A stretch of 64,000 bases of DNA from Termitomyces sp. T153 (taxonomy: Eukaryota; Basidiomycota; Agaricomycetes; Agaricales; Lyophyllaceae). The notes beneath the pieces were generated by a model. The model ran no database searches. It saw only the letters and a list, made by a program, of their open reading frames with translations, and was not told the origin of the DNA. The position numbers were made by a program, and so were the translations under genes. Numbering within the stretch: the first letter of the stretch is position 1; each line of letters starts with the position of its first letter. The DNA lies in the NCBI GenBank assembly GCA_018296165.2, contig JACKQL020000019.1, positions 310,001-374,000 of the forward strand, written 5' to 3'. Below are positions 43,056 through 53,973 of the stretch, piece after piece.

Positions 43056-45400
43056 TCTATAAATGAATGAATAAATAAATAAATAGAATTTAACTGCCGG
43101 CAAGCCATACTACTGAGCTAAGAAGTGGGGGTGACTCTCCTGGCATGCCTATTGTGTTTATGTCTAAGTTATTGTATGTAGTAATTGTTGTCATCGTTGT
43201 TCAATAATTTCAATCCATACATCACCTTTCTGTGTCTGTGTCAGTCTATTTGCAGTTGGGCTCATTGTCGTGCATGATGATAAGGTGTTTGTCATGTCAG
43301 TTGCCTTGCTGTTGAGACCTTTCCTGGAACCCAGATCCCTCATCTACTATCCCTTACTCTTTCCAGCACCTCAGGCTAAATGCCCCATTGTCACAATCTT
43401 TGCCTTCCTGTTTCTGATATTGTTGTTGGTTTTGGGCTTCTTCATCTTCAACTCCCTTTCACTCATCTACCTCTTCTCCTTCCTACTCTCCATATCCCTC
43501 TTCCTCATCCCAGCTATCTTCCTCTTCCTCTTCTTCCTCCTCCTCTCTGTCATTTTCCTTGTCATCCACTGTAGGTTTGTTCATGATCTCTCATAGTAAT
43601 CCAGTCTTTGTGAAGGCCCCTGATTTCTTCAAGAACTTTATCATTGCCCTTAGTCCTTCCTTTGATCCCAGGAGGGTTTCTATTTTGAGGTTTTCATCAG
43701 CTTCCCTTAGTATTTCCCTGTGTTCCTTGTATTGGTTGCACTCTTGTATTATGTGCTCCCATGTTTGGAGGGGTTCACTGCATGGGCACTCTGTTTTTTC
43801 AGTAGGTACAAATCTGATATAGTACTCACCAATGAATCCATGTTTTGTTCTGCACTGTGTCAATCTACTAAATACCTCTCTCTTTGCCATCCAAATGTGT
43901 TCCCTCAGTCTCCACAAGGGCAGAAGCTTGTTCGCTTTCTCAAAACTGCCTACAGGGGGCAATCTGATCCATTCCCATCTCCATCTTTCTATTACCTTCT
44001 CCTTTGATTGTTGTTTTGCATGTGTCAATGTCATGTGGTTCGGCACCTACAGGCAGGCCCCTTCCTTTGCTTCTTTGTCTGCTCTCTTGTTACCTTAGAT
44101 TCCTGTGTCCTGGGCACCATTCCACATGCACAGTTCTGTCCATGTCCCCTCCTAGGTAGCTGTTGATTATATCAGTGAACTTAATCATTTCTCTTTGCCC
44201 CAGTTGTTCCTTTGGTTCATAGATATTTGTCACTGCTGCTGAGTTGTCAGCATATATGTATATGTGTTTTATTACCTCATATTTTTCTGTGTATTTGATT
44301 GCTTCTCTGGCTGTCTATGTCAGTCCAACCATTTCAGTGTTGTATACTTCTGCTCTTTGCCCTAGGCCTCCCCTCTTTGCTATCACCTTCCTGCCCCTAT
44401 GGTAATCCACCAGGCCCCATCCCATATTCTTGCCTGTTGGGCTTCCCTCTTTGTCCAGCATCGATCTGTCAGAGTACATTATGAGAGTGCTGGTGTTGTG
44501 TGAAAGTCATTGAATTGTCTCTTTGTGAGCCTTGGCTGCTTCGTCTTTCTTTGCATTGTGGCTCATTCTTAATACAATCAGTCTTCTTCTATATGCTCTG
44601 GCTGTCTCTTGCCATGGCAGTTTGAGGAATGGTGTAATCCTCTCCCCTTCTCCCAATTTATAGGTTCTAATTGTCATGTTCTCCAGTTGCATTGGTTTGG
44701 GCTTTCTTCTGCTCCTGTTACTCTTACATGACTGTAATGGGGGTTTTACCTTTGGTGGCTTGCCATCTCTCCATTTGTCCAGTAGTCATTTGACAATGGG
44801 GTGGGTTTCCTGTAGTCTGTGTAGTCTATGGGCATATCCCTTGCATGCCAGTTCCATAGCAATTTCTATCAGTGGCACTGCAAGGTCTATTTCCAGTGCC
44901 TTGATGGGTGTAGTCTTGAAGGCCCCTGCTATATGTCGTAGTGCCTTGTTCTGTACTTTTTTCAGTTTATCAATGTGGGTTTTTTTTACCTGTCCACCAT
45001 ACTGGGCTAGCATATGTTATGACTGGTACCATGCATGCCCTGTATAGTGTTCTGAGCTGGATTTGTGACATGCCTCTCACCATGTTTGCCAACATTTTTG
45101 ACCCCATCACCGATCTCTTTGCTTTATCTACCATCTTTATCATGTGTTGGTCAAACATTAGTTTCCTATCCAGGTATACACCCAGTATCCTTATCATTTC
45201 ACCCGCCTCTATTGTGACTTCTGATCTGTCCTCCATTGGTAGATGTATTGGTGGCAAGTATTCTTTGTTGTGTTTTCATGAGTGGTGCATGATCTCTGAC
45301 TTCTCCAGTGCCATTGATAGGCCATAGTGAGTCTATGTCACACTATGGGCTATTTGACAGTAATGACCAACCCTGCCTCTGTCAATGCTAGGTCAGTTGC
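43056..45400 (-). mobile_element. Tad-like LINE, 5'-truncated, with TTTA tail
   Basis: Minus strand, left to right in element order: end of reverse transcriptase with YGLSMALEKSEIMHH and LGVYLDRKLMFDQHM, then MLANMVRGMSQIQLR and YASPVWW (45,257-44,970); RNase H with YSD, AEVYNTE, ADNSAAV and WCPGHRN (about 44,480-44,080); then ECPCSEPLQTWEHIIQEC (about 43,760) and a C-terminus KKSGAFTKTG (43,591). The 3' untranslated part ends CTGCCGGCAGTTAAATTC followed by TATTTATTTATTTATTCATT, a short-repeat tail as produced by target-primed reverse transcription. Stops mark it as dead. The 5' half of the element is missing. Confidence 0.75.
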
Positions 45401-46324
45401 TACAATTGTGCCCAGTGTAGGCCATCTCTGACAGTCTACAGCAGCCTGTCTCACAGCATAATCTCATGGTGTTTCACCAGGCTGTTGTATTGCCTGGAGT
45501 AGGATCAACACTTGATTGAATGGCAACAGTGGGGGCAAAAGATCCCTATGCACAAACAGCCAAGGCATTGCTGACAATGCCTAGAATCCTCATAGCTCCT
45601 TCCACTAGAGGTAATCTGCTACCTCTTGTGCCAAAAAAAGAATGTAAAGTTCCATGAACTTTACTAGGTCAGTTGGGATTATTCCTTCACCTAGCAACTG
45701 CTGGATTGCTATATGCTTAGCTAATCTTAGCTAAAGATTGCTGTGTTGAGGCCTTAGGGACCTCAACCTAACCCTGCCAGAACACCAACACCCTCCTGCA
45801 GAGGATGTCATTAGGATGTGCTTCACCATCCATATCTGAGGTGTCTCCAACATCCCCTAGGATTGTTTCAATGAATGCTGACAGTCCTGCTGTGCACAGG
45901 CTCAGCATGTATACAGCTCATGATCTTACAGGGCCACATGCCCTATGAAGCTCATCCTCATTACTCCTCAGCAGGGTAACCACCAGAGAGGAGTCATGCT
46001 GACCTCCCATGGCCTTAAGAAAGGATCTCAGACCTTCCACTTGCAACTCTGTAGGTGCATACAAGGAGGCTTTCCCTTTGCTCACTGACACTGTTGAGTC
46101 TTCCAGCCCTACTTTTGTAAGGGGACAACCTGTTCTAGGGAACTCTGACTCTATCTGGCCTTAGTCCTAGGAACCACATCAGCCCTAGCCTTCTGACTAA
46201 CTGGCCACCAAGCCCCTGCACCCTCCAGATCTTAGTAGTCAGCTCTTTATAGTCATCAGACACTATTCTTCTTTTGACATATTGTTGGTAATATCTGCTT
46301 AGCATACCTGGGCCAATTAACACA
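45400..46324. other. Decayed transposon DNA, unclassified
   Basis: CpG-poor. A minus frame (46,332-46,135) with YVLIGPGMLSRYYQQYVKRR was not recognised. Possibly an upstream part of the LINE or another retroelement. Confidence 0.3.
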
Positions 46325-46650
46325 TATAGCATTAGTCATAGCATAGCCATGGATGTAGTACCACTTTAATTACACTTTGTAAAAGTAAACATGATTTAAG
46401 ACAGTCAGCAGGATAGAATATCCTCTGACCAAACAATAGCAGTGTTCACCTGGCCTATCCACTGAACTGACTGTGAGAGCACCCAGCATTGCTATCCTAA
46501 CCTGCTTGCTGCACTTGCCCCTCACCTGACTCTTAGCTGCTATTTGTGCTCCTTTGACTCTTGCTTGTTGCTTGCATCTGCCTGCTCTGCCAGATTTATC
46601 TGTGGTGTGCTTGTCCCCTCACAACCTTCAGGTACAACCAGGTAGAGGGC
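46325..46650 (+). repeat. Dispersed repeat D, copy 2
   Basis: Shares ACCAAACAATAGCAGTGTTC and the C/T-rich run up to TTGACTCTTGCTTG with copies 1 and 3. It also shares CTGCTCTGCCAGATTTA..TGTGG with copy 3. Confidence 0.6.
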
Positions 46651-47180
46651 ACTCAAGTGCTCTCACTTGTGACACCAGTCTGACTGCCCAGGGGCAGTCA
46701 AACAGGAGTAGCTGCTGGCAACCCTCCTAGCATCACACCACACTCTCTCCTCATGCCATGATGTGACATGGCATGATCCAACATTTCATGTAGAGTGCTC
46801 CATTGAACTCTGGTTTGGACCTAGGCAGAAGATGAACATTGAAATCTAACATTCTGATTGTAACTAGTAGCAGAGAACTTCTTTCCAGAAGTTCAGCTTC
46901 TACTTTGTAAATGAAGAAATGCTCATTTGACTTGAAAAAATGTAATGTTTCCATTATGGGTCATACAGCTTACAGTTCAGACAACATAAGTCAAAACCAG
47001 TCAATTCTGTCTACAAAGTATGAAGTAAGGTGCTGCCTTATGTAATTACAGAAATAGCATTTATAGGTAGCATCATGTAACCCTACTTGATATTAATAAT
47101 ATAATTATAAATTACATACATATAATGCTTGTAGTTGGGCAAGTAATAGGCACTCCATTACACCCTGCTTCACATCTTGC
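46651..47180. other. Decayed transposon DNA without recognisable features
   Basis: AT-rich, CpG-poor spacer between repeat D copy 2 and the copia RNase H remnant. No open frame of interest. Confidence 0.35.
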
Positions 47181-47189
47181 ACCACATCA

Positions 47190-47660
47190 AAGCAACTCTT
47201 CTTAAATTGCAATATAGCAGACTCAAATATACTGACTACATCCTACAAGGATACTATGATTCAGATTTTTCCATGGATGTGGACACATGGAAATTAGTAT
47301 TGGGAGGAGTCTACATTCAGGCAGGAGGCCCAACATGGCTGGAGTGCAAAATTTCACAATACTATATCCACTCTGACAACAGAGGCAGAGTATATCATGC
47401 TGGGAAGAGTGGAATAGCAGATACAATGGATGTATCCTGCATTAGCCAAGATAGTTGGTGTTCAATTACCAGTGAGTCTCAAGGGAGATAACAACAGATC
47501 AATTGCCATCACAGAGAATAAGTGGAACTATAATTTAGTCAAGCACATCAATGTCAGACATCACTATATTTGCCATGCAGTAGAAGAAGAAAGGATCAAG
47601 ATAGGCTATATGCTGAGCTCCAATAACCTCACAGATCTGTTCACACTAGCTCTTCCCTGA
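47190..47660 (+). pseudogene. Copia RNase H remnant
   Basis: Frames read YYDSDFSMDVDTWK and GGVYIQAGGPTWL, then LPVSLKGDNNRSIAITEN, VKHINVRHHYICHAVEEERIK and LTDLFTLALP followed by a stop. That is the copia RNase H order (YSDADWAG..., GDNQ.SI.., RTKHID.RHHF, LAD..TKALP). The fragment covers only the C-terminus of pol and is followed by an LTR-like repeat at 47,730. Confidence 0.75.
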
Positions 47661-47729
47661 CTGCAGCACCACAACTCTATGCAGTGCTACATTTGTGTCA
47701 AGAATGACTTTTACTGAAAAAACAGAGAG

Positions 47730-47980
47730 TGTTAGAGAGGGGATTGTAGTATGCATCATAGACATGTGCAGGACATGTGGACAGGCTGGAGCCAAGGGGT
47801 GGGGAGAATACAACTAGAAAGAACTGTGTAAGCAACAATATAAGTTGGGAGCAGAATTTTTGACATACAGACTGAGGTATGCACAGATTTACCTAGTATG
47901 CAACCTAGGCTGATATGACTTGGTACTTTGTGTCCAATAGAGTGTTTGACACACAGACTGAGTACTTTGTGTTACTCATC
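47730..47980 (+). repeat. Repeat F, copy 2 (probable 3' LTR of the copia remnant)
   Basis: Begins TGTTAGAGAGGGGATTGTAG 70 bp after the RNase H stop, preceded by AAAAAACAGAGAG (purine-rich). Matches 33,312-33,960 without the 340-bp insertion. Confidence 0.6.
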
Positions 47981-48184
47981 TCTGTTTCCTTGCCCTCTAC
48001 TCCAACTCACCCTCTTCCCTTATCCATTCTGACTATCCTAGGTGAGCCTTGAGCTCTACTATCTCCTATCTACCTGTCTGAGTCATTGACTTTCTCACCA
48101 GTTTGCAAATCACCTATCTTAAATATTTTGCATCCTCTGAATGTCCCCTCAACACCTGTAAGGAGATGGTTCCCTTAGGACTGA

Positions 48185-48625
48185 TCAACTCTATTCCAGG
48201 CTTAGTCCAAGGATGATCCACCATTCTAGCTCATCTGACATACTGCCTGTCATGCCCTACACCCTTCTGTTTTCATGAGTTGCCTTCCATCAATCACATG
48301 CTTTGACATTACTCAGTATTGATTATTGTTAGTCATTCTTCATTACATGCTGCAGACCAATGAGTAGGTATAATGTTTGTCATCATTACTAGCAATGTAG
48401 TATATAGGACAGTCTGCAGGATAGAATATACTCAGACCAAACAATAACAGTGTTCACCAGGTCTACCCATTGATCCAACTGTAAGATCCTCCAGGATCAT
48501 CTCTGTGCTTAGCTCACTGAGCTCACCCTATGCCTGACTCCTGGCTGCCTCTGTGCCCCTTGACTCTTGCTCATCACCTGTGCCTTGCCTGCTCTTGCCA
48601 GGTTTACCTGTGGAGTTATTGTCTC
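48185..48625 (+). repeat. Dispersed repeat D, copy 3
   Basis: Contains TTCCAGGCTTAGTC, CTCAGACCAAACAATAACAG and CTGCTCTTGCCAGGTTTACC, aligned with copies 1 and 2. Confidence 0.6.
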
Positions 48626-49576
48626 CTCACAACACCTTCATGTTCATCAAAGTACCTTGAAGCCAAGCAACGATCCATTTTTTTGCTTGATCAAGCATGG
48701 CCAACAAAGGGAATATTCTGCTCAAATATCATTGTTGAGGGTCTTTCCAGGCCAACCTATAGATCTTTCAAGTTTTACTATCTTTTACTCTTGAATGGCC
48801 TTATAACCAACAATGCAATCTTGTATTCTCAGATAACAGAAGCCAACTCTAAACTGCACAATTGAGATCCAACTACCTCAAGACATTTTTTGTCTTTCTC
48901 TTTTTTTGGGGGGGGGTTCTATTCATTGCTAGGCATATCTACAAAGTTAGCTCTTGAGATAAGAAAAGAAAGGTCCTAATGAAGAAACAACTTTCCATAG
49001 GGTGTTAATTATATTCTTGGTGTCGGCCCACCATAGGGAAATGCTTTTATGCACAACATATGGGGCTCAGGCTCTATCAGACCACCTTCATCTGTTTCAG
49101 CCCAGGGGTGTCTCACCCCTATACCCACTCAAACCCTACTCACTGACTTCCATGCCTTACATTGGCACGTCACTTCCTGTAGTATGTTTAGTCAGGATTC
49201 TGCTACTAGTTCTTCTTCTAGGGCACTAGTGCCGTATCTTGCTTCATCTGATGCAACACTAGATACAGGCATCACTATGCATTATCCTGTCTGATTACAC
49301 ATGGCACATAATGCATTTTCTCTCCAGTGGTGAAGACTGTTCCAAAATCAAACATCAGCAATCACTGATCAAAGAAGCTGCTCAATAATGGGTGCAGACC
49401 AGATATATCTCAACTGGTTACCTCAATATTTAGTTTCCACCACACGGAATTTGTCTCCGTGAAGGAATTGGTCACCAGCCCAATCATGTCTAAGTCAAGT
49501 TATGTATTTTTGAGAAGGGCATGTCGTAGCACAAAATTGAAGGTATTCCAAATCTTTCAGTGTTACAACCCTCATT
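48626..49576. other. Border of the transposon island and 3' flank of the MnSOD gene
   Basis: A CpG-poor stretch with a G9 run near 48,910 gives way to CpG-containing DNA at about 49,440. No gene supported. Confidence 0.4.
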
Positions 49577-50498
49577 TTACTTCTTCGCAACCTCCAAGAA
49601 ACGCTTCTCAGCTTCTTTGAAGTTGATGACGCTCCAGATGGCATTGAGATACTGTGAATTTTCATTAGAGAAAGTTACTCCAAAAGGGATCTGCGGCACT
49701 TACATCAGGCTTGACATTTTTGTATTGGAGATAGAAAGCCTTTATGCCATAGATGAGTTTTGTATTTGAGATGAGGAGTGACAGCATACATGTTCCCATA
49801 TGTCAACACCAATGATGGGTATGTGCGAGAGTAAGGGATCTTGATTAGCAGTCGTTACGATCTCCAAATTCTTGGTAGTCGAGTTGTAGCCCTGAATGGA
49901 AAATCGGCCATGAGCTAGACTCATGTGCAAAGACGTCAACTTACAAGCCATCCCCAACCACTGCCTTGGATGGCAGCAGTTTTAGCGTTGAATGTTTTCT
50001 TGAAGGCTTCAACAGAGCCGAAGTCACGCTCAATCGCGGACTTGAGAGGACCACTCTCAAGCTTGCCGCCTTCCGCATCCACAGGAGCAAGATTTTTCCA
50101 GAAAAGGGTGTGGTTAATGTGACCTAACCGCTGGCAAGTGAAAAAATCCTCATCAACGCTATCAAATAATATACGTACCACCGCCATTAAACTTCAGCGC
50201 TGCATGTAGCGCAATTTTCTCCTTGGGCGATCCTGCCTTAGCATACGCCTCCTCCGCGGCGTTGAGTCCATTAACATATGTCTGGTGGTGCTTAGTATGA
50301 TGCAAAGTCATAATTTCTGCCGAGATAAAAGGCTCCAGAGCCTGTGTGATAGTCAGTACGACTTCAATGCAAACGAAATTGATATTCACCCACATTATAG
50401 GCATAAGGCAAATCTGGAAGTGTATGCAATGCAGAAGCACGTGCAGCAAATGAACGATAAATTGTAGTACGAGCAAGGGTACGAGCTTGAGACAACAT
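49577..50498 (-). CDS. Superoxide dismutase [Mn], mitochondrial
   Basis: Converts superoxide to hydrogen peroxide and oxygen in the mitochondrial matrix. Six exons on the minus strand: 50498-50394, 50341-50179, 50123-49945, 49891-49790, 49739-49704 and 49651-49577; all introns are 50-55 bp, GT-AG, in frame, giving 219 aa. Residues 1 to about 26 ([20 protein letters not shown]...) are a basic mitochondrial presequence. The mature part starts [12 protein letters not shown]. Metal ligands of the family are visible: His in [13 protein letters not shown], His in GHINHTLFW, then Asp and His in GVDIWEHAFYLQY. GSGWGWLGYN is the usual core motif. The end, FLEVAKK, is normal. The fourth exon encodes the region before the last ligands intact, so the enzyme should be functional. 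Confidence 0.95.
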
Positions 50499-51649
50499 GA
50501 TTTGCGAGGGATGAGTCGGTGCTCAGCGTGACGATGCGTCATACTTCGGAACAATAGTTTGTTGTTGTTGTACACTGAGAGCCCTAGACACCCTTTTTCG
50601 TTGCGGCCAAAAATGTCTCACAGGTTACTACGACCAGCAGCACTCGAAATATGGAGCGGCCGTGCATGTGGACATAGGCAATTTTAAAATTAGTACTACC
50701 TGGCTGCTCCCCGGCTCAGACATACCCTATACCCTATGAACATTACGGGTAAGTTCCGCGACGACTGATTCAGAAATTTATATAGTTGTTTTTGCGGACT
50801 TGCCCCGTACCATATCTGCGGAACTTCTACTTCTATCAATTCAGAAGCAGATTTAGCAATGAGTGGCACTAGATTTGCGATTGATCCTGATGACGAGCCG
50901 ATGCCTATCGTTTGTGTTTGCCGTTGCGTGACAAAAGATCCTTTCCAAGTTTTCATTGGAACGTCCCGGATGCATGTCTATATTCTGCACTTTCTGGAAC
51001 TACTGGGAAGAATCACGGCTCATGCCATTACGGAGTGGAGCTGGTGCTCTTTTTTTACGCGGCTGCAGGAGTAGCCCAATACCCCCAGGTCAACAGTGGC
51101 CGCATTTTACCCTGGGCCGATCTGAAATTCCACTCCCCAGAAACTTCCTTTGTTCTTTTGGGATGAATCAAAGAATCTTAATAAGAATAAGAACTGCAGT
51201 CTCAACATCCTCTCAAATCAAAGCCTGGGTGGTCAAGATCCTGCTCGAAATCAAAAAGCACTCGCCAGAAAGCACTCGGCCAACATTTCTCTCGAGTTAT
51301 TGTTCAGTAGTGATATCAGCGTGCACACGATGATCCAATGCATGATATCTGGGGCATGTGCGAGACGTAGTGCACTTGATAGGCCGCAAACTAATAACCA
51401 ATATCATGTTTCTCGTATCAATTGGGAAGACAGCTGCTTCGAATAAGCCGTTCTATCATCGTGGCACATGTCTCTTCGGTTTGTTTAGATTTGAGATTGT
51501 TTGCCGACTATTTGGCCTATAAATGGGCTAGTTCTGTGGGTGAAGCCAAACCTGCTAGTCGGCGAGAGGTTGTTTGGTATGGTGAGCGATACTTACTTCA
51601 TTATGTCACAAAAATATTGCAACGGAGAAAACCTTGTAGACAATCTGCA
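50499..51649. other. Intergenic, upstream of MnSOD
   Basis: CpG-containing DNA with short frames only (an 86-codon minus frame ends at 50,696). The first few hundred bases probably include the MnSOD promoter. No domain recognised. Confidence 0.4.
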
Positions 51650-51895
51650 CATCGAGACCCATTTGGAACTCTAGTTCGGTTGGCATACCCGATTTCTCTA
51701 CTGCTGAGGACACGGTCGTACATATACATAATGGACGAGAATATTTCATTCCCGAAGACAGTCCCATATTTCCAGTCTTATTGTAAGTAAACTACTGATC
51801 ACCCGCCTTCGAATAACATTGAAGTCAATTTTGTCCGAGCCATTGAGCGCGACCCGTAAAAATTCGAGGATCACGACCGATTCATTAACACGCCT
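51650..51895 (+). pseudogene. Cytochrome P450 relic
   Basis: A degraded copy of the P450 region between K-helix and PERF. It shows GAGACC (start of ETLR), then IPDFSTAEDTVVHIHNGREY and FIPEDSPIF. A GTAAGT donor and CGAG border follow, then AIERDP, stop, KFEDHDRFINT. The intact gene at 53,974 has the parallel series VPHRSSTDDMIEHQ, YFIPKDSIIF, AIEHDQSRFQDHDRFM at the same spacing. Stops replace at least two codons. The intron that the intact gene has just after ETLRWRPA is absent here. Other exons were not found. Confidence 0.7.
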
Positions 51896-53973
51896 ATCTG
51901 GATTTGATCCAGTACCAGTTTCTCCTCAGCCTTACAATATCTGTGGTTATTCTGTCTAATGATCACTGTAGATCATCATCGCCAGTGCTGTGGCCATCCA
52001 AAATAGTGTTGTGCAGGAGGATCACTTCTTCTTGTTATCCCCTCCGGTACTCGCTGTCCTCTTTGAATAGAAAAGTATACACAAAGTACGTTCAATGGCT
52101 TCGAAACGATCTCATTCATCCACTGAGGCATCTTTGGCGAAGCTCTTTAGACAGGGAGCTCGGGTTTGTTGATTCTCGAGCTTTGCCCAAACACTGCCAA
52201 GATTAGAACAGGACCACTATACTGTCAAGCATATTCTGAATGCCAGACAAGCCTGTAGCGTCTTACATCTGCAGATTTGCTTTGCCTATATGGATTTGAT
52301 TTTAGCCCGCTCAAACCGCACTCGAAAGAGGTTGTGTCATGCAATCTTCGGCCCGGGAAATGATTGTTGATTCGCCCCAGCTTGCAGTCGATCTCAAAGG
52401 AGCGCGCGCATCCTGTCCGAGAGACTCTGAGTCAGTTATCAATCAGTTTTTCGAAAAGCGGAAGACGATGGCTTGAACTCGTCGCACTGAGTGTTTTCGA
52501 AGCCTGTCATTCACCAACAGTATCTTCAAAAGCGGCGATGGGAATAGATAGAACTTTGCACACATGGTCAAGTGGTGCTGACTCTCTTGAGATCACAATC
52601 TCCCTCAAGATGACTTTGATCCTTGCACTCATTGATATCTCAGATGTTGTCTGATATAGCCCTCTAAAAGAGCACTGACTTATATATCTAGCTTGATCAC
52701 ATCCCAGCAGGCCTTGGCGTCTCGTCCATCGTTGGCGATAAGATCACAAGTCTAGACAGATGTACAGTAGTTACAAATTCTGATATACTTGGCCGAGGTG
52801 GGCATGAGCCATGGTGTTCGCCGTTACTCAGTACTTAAGGGTTGCGCAATCGTCGGCACCTAAGTCGAAGAAGGCCCCGTGCATCACAAGCCAGTGCCCC
52901 CTAGGAAGCGGGGAGACATAGAAGACCTGCGTCCTTTATGATTGATCTCAGGAGCTCCACGTACAAGGGGCCGATCAGGTCCAAGGATCGCCAGCATCTG
53001 AGAAACGCGTCGGAGGACCAGCGACCCCAGTATGGGAGGAACGCCTGCTAGTAGTGTAGACAACTTTCCGAAACTATGGAGAACTTTCCAGTGTAGAAAA
53101 TGTCGTTGACCCGAGTGAAGAATTTTTTGCGAGTGAGAGGATCTCAAAGGAGTGGTCACGTGTTGCGATATGGTCGGTGCGAGAATGAGCATTCCGCGCG
53201 CGGTAGCCGGTGAATCCATCGTCTCGATTAGGTCTATGAAAGATTTACAATTGCAAGCCATAATCACGTCTTGGCCTGAAGTTCCTTCCTCAGGCAAGTG
53301 GAGAATTTGACTCGGAGAACTCCTGACCCAGGCGACGGTCTGGAGACTCCGACGACCTGATCCGAGCGGAATTACAACTATCCTCGATCCGATCCAGGAC
53401 ATCAAGTTTTCGAAGACACCCAATCCATCGCTTTGAATCGACGGTTCCGTCGGATTTACATTTCCCCAATGGACAGCAGCCGCGCAAATGGCCTCCGGAT
53501 CCAGCGACCTTGAGTGATCGCTAAGATCTCAAACAATCTTGCCATGCCATGCCATGCCATGCCATGCCATGCCATGCCTCGCCTCACCAATTATCAACAA
53601 GAAAAATATCCTCTTGTTTGAGCATGGTCCATCTGCTTGCGAGATATGAATCTGACTCGTACAAATCTGACTCCTGTCAAAGGTGACCACCCTCGTTTTA
53701 ACTGAAGAATTTTTCCGAACCCCCATGGATTGCTTGACCACCCGTTTTTCTGTCAAGGCCTGCCTGTGGTGCTTGCCTATCTGTGACTTCAGTGGCAGAT
53801 CCTTGGTATCTACCAATCATACTCATGCCTGGCCCTGATGTGTTTCTATCTGTATCCTTGGTATCTATCAATCCATATCCGGCCATCATGGTACCGTCAG
53901 ACTGGTTAAAATACAGGTTCGAGGCCCATAATTCATGCCCTCTCATCCATTCCTCAATTTTTTTTCAACCAGG
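51896..53973. other. Unique DNA with one unrecognised 179-codon frame; P450 promoter at the right end
   Basis: The minus frame 53,423-52,884 (MGVFENLMSWIGSRIVVIPL...) has no domain I recognise and no clear splice context, so I do not call it a gene. Two related 20-30-bp segments with ATCCTTGGTATCTA(C/T)CAATC occur near 53,800 and 53,850 in the region just upstream of the P450. Confidence 0.35.
53540..53578. repeat. (TGCCA)n microsatellite
   Basis: Seven full TGCCA units plus TGCC in an uninterrupted run, 396 bp before the P450 start codon. Confidence 0.95.

Noticed and set aside
52884..53423. 179-codon minus-strand frame as a gene
   Set aside because: No similarity to known families by eye and no start or splice context.
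53540..53578. (TGCCA)n as a CRISPR-like or telomeric array
   Set aside because: Units are 5 bp without spacers and do not match telomere repeats; it is a simple microsatellite.
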